A DNA stretch of 64,000 bases, from the NCBI RefSeq assembly GCF_001952935.1, contig NZ_CP018319.1:2634501-2698500 (forward strand). The letters are read 5' to 3'. The notes beneath the pieces are model-generated. The model had not been told where the DNA came from, made no database searches, and worked only from the letters and a program-made list of their open reading frames with translations. This document shows, in pieces, positions 1 to 7,783 of the stretch. Source of the stretch: Pseudomonas frederiksbergensis (GTDB lineage: Bacteria; Pseudomonadota; Gammaproteobacteria; Pseudomonadales; Pseudomonadaceae). Positions within the stretch are counted from its first letter, which is position 1. Each line of letters begins with the position of its first letter. The position numbers and the translations under genes are program-made.

Positions 1-1155
1 CAGGTGCAGATCGATGCGGTCCAGCAGTGGCCCCGACAGCTTGTTGCGGTAACGCTGGACCATGTCCGGCGTACAACTGCATTTACCACTGGGCTCGCCA
101 AGATATCCACAGGGGCAGGGATTCATCGCCGCGACCAGTTGAAAGCGTGCCGGGAAGCGTACGCGGTCCTTGGCGCGGGAAATCACGATGTGGCCGGATT
201 CCAGTGGCTCTCTCAATACCTCCAATACCTTGCGATCAAATTCCGGAAGCTCATCGAGGAACAGCACGCCATGATGGGCGAGGGTGATTTCGCCGGGTTG
301 TGGTTTCGAGCCACCGCCCACCAGTGCCGGGCCTGAAGCGGAGTGGTGCGGCTGTCGGAAGGGACGCTGTGGCCAATGACTCAACGGCACACAACTGGCG
401 ACCGATTGAATTGCCGCGACTTCCAGTGCTTCGCTCTCGGCCAATGGCGGTAACAGCCCTGGCAAACGACTCGCCAACAACGTTTTCCCCGTCCCCGGTG
501 GACCGCTGAACAGCAAGTTATGAGCACCCGCCGCCGCAATCAGCAAGGCTCGCTTGGCCGCAAGTTGCCCCTGCACTTCGTTCAAGTCTGGATAGGGTTT
601 GCTGGCGTAGAGCAAACCGTTGGACGCATAGGGGGCGATGGGCGTGTGGCCATTGAAATGCGCGACCGCTTCCAGCAAATGATCCACCGCAATCACCTTC
701 AACCCCGAAGCCAGGCAGGCCTCCTCGGCATTCGCCCGCGGCACTACCAGCGTGCGCCCGGCCTTGCGCGCCGCCAGCGCCGCCGGCAACACCCCGCGAA
801 CCGCCCGCACCGCACCCGATAGCGCCAACTCCCCAAGACACTCCACATCATCCAGCGTCAAAGTCGGTACCTGCACACTGGCCGACAGAATCCCCAATGC
901 AATCGCCAGATCGAACCTCCCGCCGTCCTTTGGCAAATCGGCAGGGGCGAGATTCAAGGTGATGCGCCGTGCCGGAAATTGCAGGCCCGAATTGATGATC
1001 GCGCTACGCACCCGGTCCTTGCTTTCCTTCACCGCCGCCTCGGGCAGCCCGACCATGGTCAGCGACGGCAAGCCGTTGGCCAGGTGCACTTCTACGGTAA
1101 CGGCGGGTGCTTCCACGCCAATCTGGGCGCGGCTGTGGACGATGGAGAGGGACAT
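1..1155 (-). CDS. comM: YifB/ComM family Mg-chelatase-like AAA+ ATPase, 3' end cut by window
   Basis: This frame runs off the left edge, so only the first 385 residues are present (the family is about 500). Reading the minus strand from the ATG at 1155 gives an N-terminal S5-like domain beginning [14 protein letters not shown], then an AAA+ core with Walker A GPPGTGKT and Walker B-like FLDELPEF, and a Cys pair in NPCPCGYLG. ComM is a hexameric helicase that promotes branch migration during natural transformation. In Pseudomonas comM normally lies beside ubiK-glnK-amtB; here about 7.6 kb of foreign-looking DNA separates them. The product assignment is firm; the role in transformation is known from relatives only. 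Confidence 0.93.
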   Translation of the reverse strand, partial: MSLSIVHSRAQIGVEAPAVTVEVHLANGLPSLTMVGLPEAAVKESKDRVRSAIINSGLQFPARRITLNLAPADLPKDGGRFDLAIALGILSASVQVPTLTLDDVECLGELALSGAVRAVRGVLPAALAARKAGRTLVVPRANAEEACLASGLKVIAVDHLLEAVAHFNGHTPIAPYASNGLLYASKPYPDLNEVQGQLAAKRALLIAAAGAHNLLFSGPPGTGKTLLASRLPGLLPPLAESEALEVAAIQSVASCVPLSHWPQRPFRQPHHSASGPALVGGGSKPQPGEITLAHHGVLFLDELPEFDRKVLEVLREPLESGHIVISRAKDRVRFPARFQLVAAMNPCPCGYLGEPSGKCSCTPDMVQRYRNKLSGPLLDRIDLHL

Positions 1156-1258
1156 GGTCGTTCCTTGAGCTGACGAGGACCGCTTCCTGCGGTTTAGAAA
1201 GCATAGGTCGAGGTTGTCGGTTCGCTGGTAATTCGATAGCTGGATATACTTCAGGATG

Positions 1259-1286
1259 TTGCAAATAATTATTTAAAATTTATACG
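1259..1286 (+). promoter_or_regulatory. Possible sigma-70 promoter for the halogenase operon
   Basis: The gap 1156-1439 is AT-rich. It contains TTGCAA (1259-1264), a 16-base spacer and TATACG (1281-1286), which resemble -35 and -10 boxes. They lie about 150 bases before the halogenase start. The match is moderate and no operator is evident; this is an inference from sequence only. Confidence 0.25.
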
Positions 1287-1439
1287 GCCAGTATCGGCGC
1301 CGGACATTGGCCTGTATTACTTCATTTCACGAATGACAGTAGTTCCGCTGCTTGTGTTTATCCCACGTTGAAAGCTGGATAGGATCATTGGTGTCGCAAC
1401 AAATTGTTAATGTTGCCAACTAACGTAAAGGAGTTAGTG

Positions 1440-2189
1440 ATGTCTGTGAGTTTGGATGTTATAGATGTTGATCAATCTCATTTGGAAATTCTTGACAGTG
1501 ATCCCTATAAGGATCGCGACTTTTTCTGGGAGCAGCATCGATTTGCACGCGACGGCTATTTGAAAATAAATCATTTGGTTGATCCTATGGTCCGCGATTA
1601 AATCATGGCTGACGTGAAGTTTCTCATGGCTAATCACGCCAAGCGTCGTGATTTCCTGATCGAGTCTACCGGCAATACACCGCGCTATTTGAGTAACGTA
1701 AGTCGAGATAATATCGAAGAGTTCGGCAGGTACATTCCCCTGGCCTATAATTCGAAATATCTGATGAGCCTAATTTCCAATATTGTCAAGGAAGAGGTAA
1801 TACCGACGCCTTGGAAGTGGGATAACTATATTATCAACAGCCAGCACAAATCGGGCGATACCCATGGCTGGCATTGGGGCGATTACCCTTACACCATTAT
1901 CTGGATTGTCGAAGCTCCGAGCATTGACAGCGGCGGTTTGCTCGAGTGTGTCCCGCATACCAACTGGGACAAAAAGAATTCCAGAATTGAAAACTTACTG
2001 GTAGAAAATACCATCGATTCCTATTTTCATATGACGGGTGATGTCTATTTACTCAAGGCAGATACTACGTTGCACCGAGTAAAACCACTGACTCAAGATG
2101 TCCGTCGGATCATTCTGAACACAACGTGGGAGCGCGCTCGCGACGTTGATCGTCATGTGGAACACGAGACTTTCGTTTTTCGCGATTGA
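1440..2189 (+). pseudogene. BesD-like amino-acid radical halogenase, interrupted by in-frame TAA
   Basis: The frame opens at ATG 1440 behind AAAGGAG (1427-1433) and would encode 249 residues, close to BesD (about 253). Codon 54 (1599-1601) is TAA; the reading frame continues unchanged to 2189. A single base change from GAA would create the stop. Beyond it lies the HGWHWGDY motif, where HxG replaces the HxD/E iron triad of hydroxylases and leaves a site for chloride. The spacing from His145 to the second His212 is 67 residues, the same as I recall for BesD His137-His204. Family members chlorinate free amino acids such as lysine using Fe(II), 2-oxoglutarate and O2. It may be a nonsense allele, a sequence error or a reinitiating split gene. 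Confidence 0.78.
1605..2189 (+). CDS. Halogenase catalytic portion downstream of the internal stop
   Basis: This is the 194-residue frame that starts at ATG 1605, three bases after the TAA. It holds all recognisable active-site positions: R27, H87, H90-W-G92, D93, H157, N172 and T174. With an offset these match residues I recall as the iron and lysine ligands of BesD (R74, H134, H137/G139, D140, H204, N219, T221). D73 stands where BesD has Glu120 and F192 where it has Trp239. There is no clear ribosome-binding site, so expression would need termination-reinitiation from the short upstream frame 1440-1601. The missing N-terminal 55 residues may be needed for folding. Existence of this separate product is uncertain. 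Confidence 0.6.
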   Translation: MADVKFLMANHAKRRDFLIESTGNTPRYLSNVSRDNIEEFGRYIPLAYNSKYLMSLISNIVKEEVIPTPWKWDNYIINSQHKSGDTHGWHWGDYPYTIIWIVEAPSIDSGGLLECVPHTNWDKKNSRIENLLVENTIDSYFHMTGDVYLLKADTTLHRVKPLTQDVRRIILNTTWERARDVDRHVEHETFVFRD

Positions 2190-2211
2190 GCAAGAAGTCG
2201 GACGGCTGATA

Positions 2212-2670
2212 ATGAATACAGTTAAATATACCCATACTAATCTCATTGCGTCTGATTGGAAAAAGATTGCCAGATTTTATTCAGATGTTTTTGATTGTGA
2301 ACAGGTAGGGCCCGTACGATATTTGTCAGGAGTGAATATTTCCGGGGGCACGGGCGTTGCAAATGCCCAGCTCGAAGGTGTGCATCTGCAACTGCCGGGT
2401 TACGGCCCTGAGGGGCCTACTCTGGAGATATTCCAGTATGTCGAAAATCAAGAGCGAGAAGTGGCTTACGCCAATTCAAAAGGCCTGACTCACCTAGCAT
2501 TCGAAGTATCGAATTTGGACGATACCTGTTCGAAAGTAATAAGGGCAGGTGGCTGGATGCTTGGAAAACTAGTCAGCCAGGTAATCGACGGCGTTGGGGT
2601 TTGCACGTTTGTGTATGTGCGAGACCCTGATCGAAACATTATTGAAGTTCAGATGTGGGATCACAGTTGA
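2212..2670 (+). CDS. VOC (glyoxalase/dioxygenase fold) family protein
   Basis: A 152-residue protein with two beta-alpha-beta-beta-beta repeats. Candidate metal ligands sit at the usual four places of metal-dependent VOC enzymes: H8 (KYTHTN), E72 (LEIFQY), H94 (THLAFEV) and E145 (NIIEVQ). This resembles glyoxalase I or methylmalonyl-CoA epimerase more than a bare binding protein. The ATG at 2212 is chosen because an upstream start would overlap the halogenase and the fold begins here. It lies 22 bases after the halogenase and its TGA overlaps the next ATG. The reaction is unknown; in this operon it may isomerise or cleave the halogenated amino-acid product, which is inference. Confidence 0.82.
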   Translation: MNTVKYTHTNLIASDWKKIARFYSDVFDCEQVGPVRYLSGVNISGGTGVANAQLEGVHLQLPGYGPEGPTLEIFQYVENQEREVAYANSKGLTHLAFEVSNLDDTCSKVIRAGGWMLGKLVSQVIDGVGVCTFVYVRDPDRNIIEVQMWDHS

Positions 2671-3113
2671 TGGCAGTCTTGGCGCAGTTTGATCTTGTGC
2701 AACCGCGTTATCGAAAGGACAACCCTCTCATGACCGGATTTTATGAGTCCGTTCGATACGTTAACAATCTTGCAGAACAACACCCCGGATTCATCTGGCG
2801 TGAATTGAATGAAGATCAGACACTCTTGGATGAGTTATGGGGAGAAGGATATCTTTACACGCTTTCATTATGGAAAAGCCCAGAAGCGTTAAAGGACTTT
2901 TTGTACAAGACACCCCATAACGAGTTTAGAAAACGAGGCGGTGAATGGTTCATACCGATTACCAAGCCACGGGTCGTACTGTGGTGGGTGGATGAGGGGC
3001 ATACTCCCACACTGAGTGAGGCGCATCAAAAAATGCAGATCCTTTATGAACTCGGACCTTCCCATCAGGCGTTTGACCTCAAGTCCAGTGCACTGCCAAT
3101 CGTTATTTACTGA
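2670..3113 (+). CDS. DUF3291-like protein
   Basis: A 147-residue protein starting at the ATG that overlaps the VOC stop (TGATG), so translation is probably coupled. The pattern of a short beta strand, helix and WRE/LSLWKSPEALKDF-type segments, ending in a Trp-rich strand (VVLWWVDEGHTP), resembles DUF3291, a dimeric alpha-beta barrel relative of antibiotic-biosynthesis monooxygenases. No cofactor site is obvious. It is followed 11 bases later by the diiron oxidase, with GAGGGA before that gene. Proteins of this fold can act as small oxygenases, decomposition enzymes or chaperone-like partners; its role here is not known. Confidence 0.65.
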   Translation: MAVLAQFDLVQPRYRKDNPLMTGFYESVRYVNNLAEQHPGFIWRELNEDQTLLDELWGEGYLYTLSLWKSPEALKDFLYKTPHNEFRKRGGEWFIPITKPRVVLWWVDEGHTPTLSEAHQKMQILYELGPSHQAFDLKSSALPIVIY

Positions 3114-3124
3114 GGGAGCTGAAA

Positions 3125-3997
3125 ATGGATTTTGAACAACGTGAAAGTCAGCAGTTTATGGCTGATTATTACCGCGATTTCTTGAATGATCCGGCTGCGC
3201 TGGTGGGCCAAGGTAAGTTTCTCCATTCTCGACGGGCGAGTGTAGAAGGCATCGAAGATGAGTGGAGTCATGCAGAAGAGCTGAAAGTTGATCTCCGAGA
3301 ATTACCAACAACCCGAGAAAATTTTCTGACCTGGTATCTGGATTGCGAAAAGAAGATCAATGAGGATATTGACTTTTTTGTCGATTATATGAAAAACAGC
3401 GCGACGCTTGAGCAAGTAGCTTATTACATCTGCATGGAAGAAATGGTCGACGGCTCTTTCGATGACTTGATGGCTGTCGTGCAGCTGGGTATGCCGATCA
3501 ATTGCAAAATGGTCGCGGGTGAAAATTATTGGGACGAAATGGGGAACGGTAATTTCGACTTTGTTCACACCTCCATGTTCAAAACCTCTTCAGCTTATAT
3601 GCGCAATATATTGGCGCAAAAAAACATTACTCCCGAGATTCCGCCTAAAGAATGTTTGATGAATGGCAACATTCTCCTAATGTGGGCTGTGCGCCGCGAA
3701 TACAACATGCGTTTGATTGGCGCAATGGGCTTGGTTGAGGGATCTGCTCCGACACGTTTTGGTGCCACCACTCAGGCGTTGGAGCGTCTCGAACAACCCA
3801 AGGAAGTGATTGCATACCACAAGGCGCATATCGGTATTGATACCCATCACAGTGAAGCGTGGTTCGATACGGTGTTGCAGCACTATTCCAAAGGTGGAGC
3901 CGAGGTTATTCAGGAACTGGCCATGGGCGTGATGATTCGCTACAACGTCGCCGTTCGTTACTACCGATACATGTATGACGCCATGCGGGGAATCTGA
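3125..3997 (+). CDS. BesC-like haem-oxygenase-fold diiron oxidase
   Basis: A 290-residue all-helical protein of the iron-containing redox enzyme (haem-oxygenase-like diiron oxidase) family. Candidate ligands are E105/E106 in CMEEMVDG, E205 in LVEGSAP, and H235, D239 and H242 in HIGIDTHHSEAW, the family's C-terminal H-x3-D-x2-H pattern. BesC of the beta-ethynylserine pathway uses such a site to cleave 4-chlorolysine to 4-chloroallylglycine with loss of formaldehyde and ammonia. Its place behind a BesD-like halogenase makes a similar oxidative C-C cleavage likely here. Its TGA overlaps the ATP-grasp start. Family fold is well supported; the precise substrate is inferred. Confidence 0.82.
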   Translation: MDFEQRESQQFMADYYRDFLNDPAALVGQGKFLHSRRASVEGIEDEWSHAEELKVDLRELPTTRENFLTWYLDCEKKINEDIDFFVDYMKNSATLEQVAYYICMEEMVDGSFDDLMAVVQLGMPINCKMVAGENYWDEMGNGNFDFVHTSMFKTSSAYMRNILAQKNITPEIPPKECLMNGNILLMWAVRREYNMRLIGAMGLVEGSAPTRFGATTQALERLEQPKEVIAYHKAHIGIDTHHSEAWFDTVLQHYSKGGAEVIQELAMGVMIRYNVAVRYYRYMYDAMRGI

Positions 3998-5232
3998 TGA
4001 AGACGCCAGCAGCCTCTATCGTGGTCATTGACCCAGTGAGTTCCGGTCGCCGTTATGGCCGTGAAATAGGCGAGAAGGGCTTCCACTCTATCGCCCTGAC
4101 AACGCGTGACAGGTTCCCGGGATTGCTTGATCGTTTGCACAGTTGTGAAGGGTTCAGTCAATCCATCAAGGCTTACAGTTTTGATGAAGCAGTGGAGAAA
4201 CTTTCCAGCCTTAACGTCAAGGCCATCATTCCGGGTTCGGATTCGGCACTCAAGTTCACTGACCAGCTCGCGCAGCATTTTGCGCTCGTCGGTAATCCGG
4301 TCGCGACGCGGCAAGCGAGAGCCAACAAGTATGCGATGAAGCAACGACTTCGACTGCAGGGAGTTTCCGCAACGCAATCTGTGGAAGTGTCACTCGATCA
4401 AATGCTCAACAGTGAATTGGCGTTGTTGGCGTTTCCCGCAGTGGTCAAGCCAAGTCAAGGCACGGGCAGCAAGAACGTCAAGGTTTGTCATGATCGCGCT
4501 GACGTATATAAGGCGCTGGCAGCGATTGAATCTGCCAATGAAGGGCATGTGGAGGAGGAGTGTGGTGCACTTATTGAGGAATTTATCGAAGGTCCTGAGT
4601 ATTTTATCGCTACGGCAAATTTTGGAAAAAGAAAAAAAAAGAAGATTCTATGCTTCGCAGAATACGAAAAAATCAGCATCGGTAACAACCCCAGCATTTA
4701 TAAAAACATACGATCCCTTCCGCCCCTGAATGTAAAGGCGATTGAGGCTTTTGCCTATATCAATCAAGTGAACGAGGCGTTGGAGGCCGATTTTGGAATT
4801 AACGATATCGAGTTCAAAATCAATGATAAAGGCCACTTCATCATTGAACAGAACGGGCGCCTACCCGGTGCGAATGTCCCTTCACTGATAGAAGCATGCA
4901 CTGGCCTGAACTGCTACAGCCTGAACTTGGATATTTTTCTGGGGCGGGAGATGGTTGATTTGGCTGATATCGACTATTCAAAGCACTTTTGTATTTGTTG
5001 CCTTATCAATACGCAGGCTGGTGAAATCAAGTCGATAACGGGATTGGAAGCTGTCTCTAAATTGTCCTCCGTGCACGATCTGGCGCTGTTGGTAAAGGAA
5101 GGGGAGTATATCGAGGATACTCAGGACTTCCTGTCTACGTGGGGGTTTGTTTACCTTGTCCACGAGGATCCCAAGGTGCTCGCTGAGCATTCGAGATTTG
5201 TACACGAAACACTGCGGCTGCATTACTCCTGA
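3997..5232 (+). CDS. ATP-grasp carboxylate-amine ligase
   Basis: 411 residues with the ATP-grasp order: an N-terminal Rossmann-like preATP domain, then FPAVVKPSQGTGSKNV (phosphate-binding loop), LIEEFIEGPEYF, and the metal/ATP site IIEQNGRLPGANVP. It starts at an ATG overlapping the diiron oxidase stop, so the two are probably made together. Relatives (BacD-type L-amino-acid ligases, BesA) join amino acids through an acyl phosphate; BesA forms a gamma-glutamyl dipeptide. Here it would most simply condense the oxidised or chlorinated amino acid with another amino acid. The run of A/G around 4626-4646 (residues KRKKKK) is unlike neighbouring chromosomal coding DNA. Substrate unknown. Confidence 0.82.
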   Translation: MKTPAASIVVIDPVSSGRRYGREIGEKGFHSIALTTRDRFPGLLDRLHSCEGFSQSIKAYSFDEAVEKLSSLNVKAIIPGSDSALKFTDQLAQHFALVGNPVATRQARANKYAMKQRLRLQGVSATQSVEVSLDQMLNSELALLAFPAVVKPSQGTGSKNVKVCHDRADVYKALAAIESANEGHVEEECGALIEEFIEGPEYFIATANFGKRKKKKILCFAEYEKISIGNNPSIYKNIRSLPPLNVKAIEAFAYINQVNEALEADFGINDIEFKINDKGHFIIEQNGRLPGANVPSLIEACTGLNCYSLNLDIFLGREMVDLADIDYSKHFCICCLINTQAGEIKSITGLEAVSKLSSVHDLALLVKEGEYIEDTQDFLSTWGFVYLVHEDPKVLAEHSRFVHETLRLHYS

Positions 5233-5316
5233 TACGAGAGCGGTTGCGTCGGGCAGCCGCGTGCTTGTTTTGAGTAGGACATACCAGGTTGTAGCGATTG
5301 TTTGCAGGAGAAGTTC

Positions 5317-6567
5317 ATGTCGCATTGGATGCTTCAAGTCTGTCTGATTCTAGGTGTTTCCATATTGCTCGGCCGGATGGCAGAAAAACTCGGTCAGAGC
5401 CGCGTCATCGGTGAAATCACTGCGGGTATTTTGTTGGGACCTTCCGTATTAGGAGCGCTTTCCCCCATTTTTTCTGAGTTTTTGTTTTTCACCGAATCGC
5501 TGCGTAACTTGAAAGTGCTGGCGGAGCTTGGGTTAGTGCTTTTAATGTTTGAAATTGCCTGGCACATGCCTGCTCAACGCTCCGGCGAGGGAGCAGCAGC
5601 GAAGTTCGCGCCCATTACGATCGCGCTCTTTGGCATGCTTTTATCATTTCTGATCGGTTGTGTTATTGCGGTCCTTTCAAAAAAGGATTTGGCTCCGGAC
5701 AAGGCGCTCTGGTCGTACACACTGTTCTGTGGCTTGGCACTTTCGGTCACGGCGCTGCCGGTATTAGTACGGATCATTGCCGACGCCACTAACATCAACG
5801 CTGAATCCGCTTCATATGCATTGTCCTCGGCGATCTATACCGATGTATTTGCCTGGCTAGGTGTGGCTCTTCTGGTTTCTTTTCATTCGATGGGGGCGAC
5901 GGACCTTCTCGACTCCTTGATCAAGACGCTATTATTGATCGCATTCTTCCTGTTGTCCTTTTATATGGTACGGCCTCTTATATTGAATTGGCGCCTCATG
6001 AACTCGACTGGCGGAGTTAGCGTTCAATTATCTATTGCGTTCTGCTACTGTTTGATCAGCGCAGAAATAACCGCAAGACTTGGCTTTCACCAAGCCATTG
6101 GAGCCATAGTGGCTGCGTACGTCTTCTGCAAAGTCCCGTGTTTGCAACTTAACTGGGAAAATGTAATAGGGCGATTCTCTGGTACGTTTTTGACGCCTTT
6201 ATTCTTTGCTTATTCTGGACTTCAAGCGTCGTTTGGTTCTTTTTCCGAGAGCAGTGTCTGGTGGTGGTTGGGACTGTTTGTTGTTGGCAGTTTTTTTGGA
6301 AAAATTGGCGGTACGTATTGGGGCGCAAGAATATGCGGTCTGCCTTCCGCAACGGCAATGGAAGTAGGCGTGTTAATGAATACGAAGGGGCTAGTTGAAT
6401 TGGTAGTGTTGAGCATTGGTCTTGAATTAGGTGTTTTGTCAGCGACTACTTATAGTGTGTTACTAGTTATTGCATTGGTATCCACCGTCATGACCATGCC
6501 ACTATTGAATGTGTGGATGCAACGTTCGCTGCGTATACGGGTTATATCTAAAGTTAGTGATGACTGA
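5317..6567 (+). CDS. Kef/CPA2-type cation:proton antiporter
   Basis: A 416-residue polytopic inner-membrane protein with about a dozen hydrophobic segments and no C-terminal RCK domain. It begins LILGVSILLGRMAEKLGQSR and contains ITAGILLGPSVLGAL, both typical of the Na/K:H antiporter fold. The ATG at 5317 is preferred because AGGAG (5304-5308) precedes it by 8 bases. It follows the ATP-grasp gene by 84 bases and probably shares its transcript. Such antiporters in biosynthetic clusters may help export or self-protection, but it could equally be a passenger gene for ion homeostasis. Function in this pathway is inference. Confidence 0.8.
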   Translation: MSHWMLQVCLILGVSILLGRMAEKLGQSRVIGEITAGILLGPSVLGALSPIFSEFLFFTESLRNLKVLAELGLVLLMFEIAWHMPAQRSGEGAAAKFAPITIALFGMLLSFLIGCVIAVLSKKDLAPDKALWSYTLFCGLALSVTALPVLVRIIADATNINAESASYALSSAIYTDVFAWLGVALLVSFHSMGATDLLDSLIKTLLLIAFFLLSFYMVRPLILNWRLMNSTGGVSVQLSIAFCYCLISAEITARLGFHQAIGAIVAAYVFCKVPCLQLNWENVIGRFSGTFLTPLFFAYSGLQASFGSFSESSVWWWLGLFVVGSFFGKIGGTYWGARICGLPSATAMEVGVLMNTKGLVELVVLSIGLELGVLSATTYSVLLVIALVSTVMTMPLLNVWMQRSLRIRVISKVSDD

Positions 6568-6622
6568 TAAAAATGTTTGACTTTTTTATTGGGTTCAGTC
6601 TATTTTTAAGGCGAAAATAAAA

Positions 6623-7516
6623 TTGGATCCAAAAAAAAGGAAGACGGTTTTGGACATATTAATGGGATTAGTTGCTGCCTTGTTTTGGGGCGGAACTGAC
6701 TTTCTAGTCGGTTTAAACGCACGGGCTGTTGGCGTAAAACGAGCGGTATTTTTCGGTCAGGCGCTGGGTTTTGTTTTGATGAGCGCTCTCCTGCTGCTCT
6801 ACCCGGTTTATCTCATCAAGTCCATGTCGGCGCCGTTGCAAGTTTGGTTCCTTGGTGCCCTTGCCGCGATTTTTACAGTCGCAGGCGCTCTCGCACTGTC
6901 CAAAGCCTTCTCATTGGGCAAGGCCGCGATTGTTGCACCGCTGGTGAAATCCTATGGAGTGTTTACGACTGCATTTGCCTGGGCAAGCGGCGATATTATT
7001 GTGCTTAGCCAATTCCTCGGAATCGCTGTGTGTGTGACGGGGGTCCTGCTGACAAGCGCCCACGATAACGCGGATGGAAAGGTGAAGCGCCAAAACAAAG
7101 TGTCCATTGTGTATGGGTTGCTCGCAGCATTGTTATATGGCGCAAGTTTCTGGATTCAAGGTAAGTACACACTACCGACATTAGGCCCGATTACCATGTT
7201 ATGGCTGGGTTATGCCGTTGGACTGTTTATCTTGTTTTTCCTAGTCTTAAGGGTGGAGTCGGGGCTGAAGCTACCCTCGGTAAAAAGCGTTGGTACGCTC
7301 ACAAGTGCTAGTTTATTGAACCTTGGTGGGTTCTCGGCATTTTCGTTTGGAGCCATTAACGGTTCGGTATCGGTGGTGACAGTCATCAGCACCTTGTCAG
7401 GAGGTATTGCTGCAGTGTTGGGTTATCTGTTTTTCAAAGAGCGGCTTGGCAAGGTCCAAGTGGCAGGAATTGTTCTGGTGCTCCTGGGTGCGATTATTCT
7501 TCATCTGTTTCATTGA
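6623..7516 (+). CDS. EamA/DMT family transporter, probable metabolite exporter
   Basis: About 297 residues with ten hydrophobic segments in two EamA halves; the second half ends SGGIAAVLGYLFFKERLGKVQ, the usual EamA signature before the last helix. Family members often export amino acids, so it is a good candidate exporter for the island's product. The frame begins at TTG 6623 with AAGG about 11 bases upstream; an ATG at 6662 (MGLVAALFWGGTD) is the alternative and starts directly at the first membrane segment. The start is uncertain. It lies 55 bases behind the antiporter on the same strand. Confidence 0.8.
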   Translation: MDPKKRKTVLDILMGLVAALFWGGTDFLVGLNARAVGVKRAVFFGQALGFVLMSALLLLYPVYLIKSMSAPLQVWFLGALAAIFTVAGALALSKAFSLGKAAIVAPLVKSYGVFTTAFAWASGDIIVLSQFLGIAVCVTGVLLTSAHDNADGKVKRQNKVSIVYGLLAALLYGASFWIQGKYTLPTLGPITMLWLGYAVGLFILFFLVLRVESGLKLPSVKSVGTLTSASLLNLGGFSAFSFGAINGSVSVVTVISTLSGGIAAVLGYLFFKERLGKVQVAGIVLVLLGAIILHLFH

Positions 7517-7530
7517 GAGGTTTCAAAAAA

Positions 7531-7542
7531 GCAAACGTTTGC
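7531..7542. promoter_or_regulatory. Perfect 12-bp palindrome GCAAACGTTTGC
   Basis: The palindrome lies 15 bases after the EamA stop and about 240 bases before the LysR start. It equals the core of PurR/LacI-family operators. No LacI-family regulator is seen nearby, so it may be a chance palindrome or an operator for a regulator encoded elsewhere. The rest of 7517-7783 holds a CCCCTTG/CAAGGGG hairpin (7595-7619) without a T run and nothing else I can name. Confidence 0.3.
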
Positions 7543-7783
7543 ACATAGTGAATGAGGCGCTGAAGTCGCCATTTTAGTCAATGGAGGGCTTGATCCCCTT
7601 GTTATTAGTCTGCAAGGGGCTTGCGACTTAATTAATAAAGACAACGGCCTTCGGGGCACGCTGTCAAACTTAGCTTCGATTAAAAATTATTGACCACTGC
7701 CTCTCGTTATGGCTGAACACGAGTGTCGAACCCGTTGTCAGTCCGCAGATTTTAAACAGCTTCCCGAAGGATTGAGAATCTAT

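Noticed and set aside
1156..1300. Attachment-site direct repeats at the island borders
   Set aside because: I compared the left border with 8690-8770 and found no convincing shared sequence, and there is no integrase.
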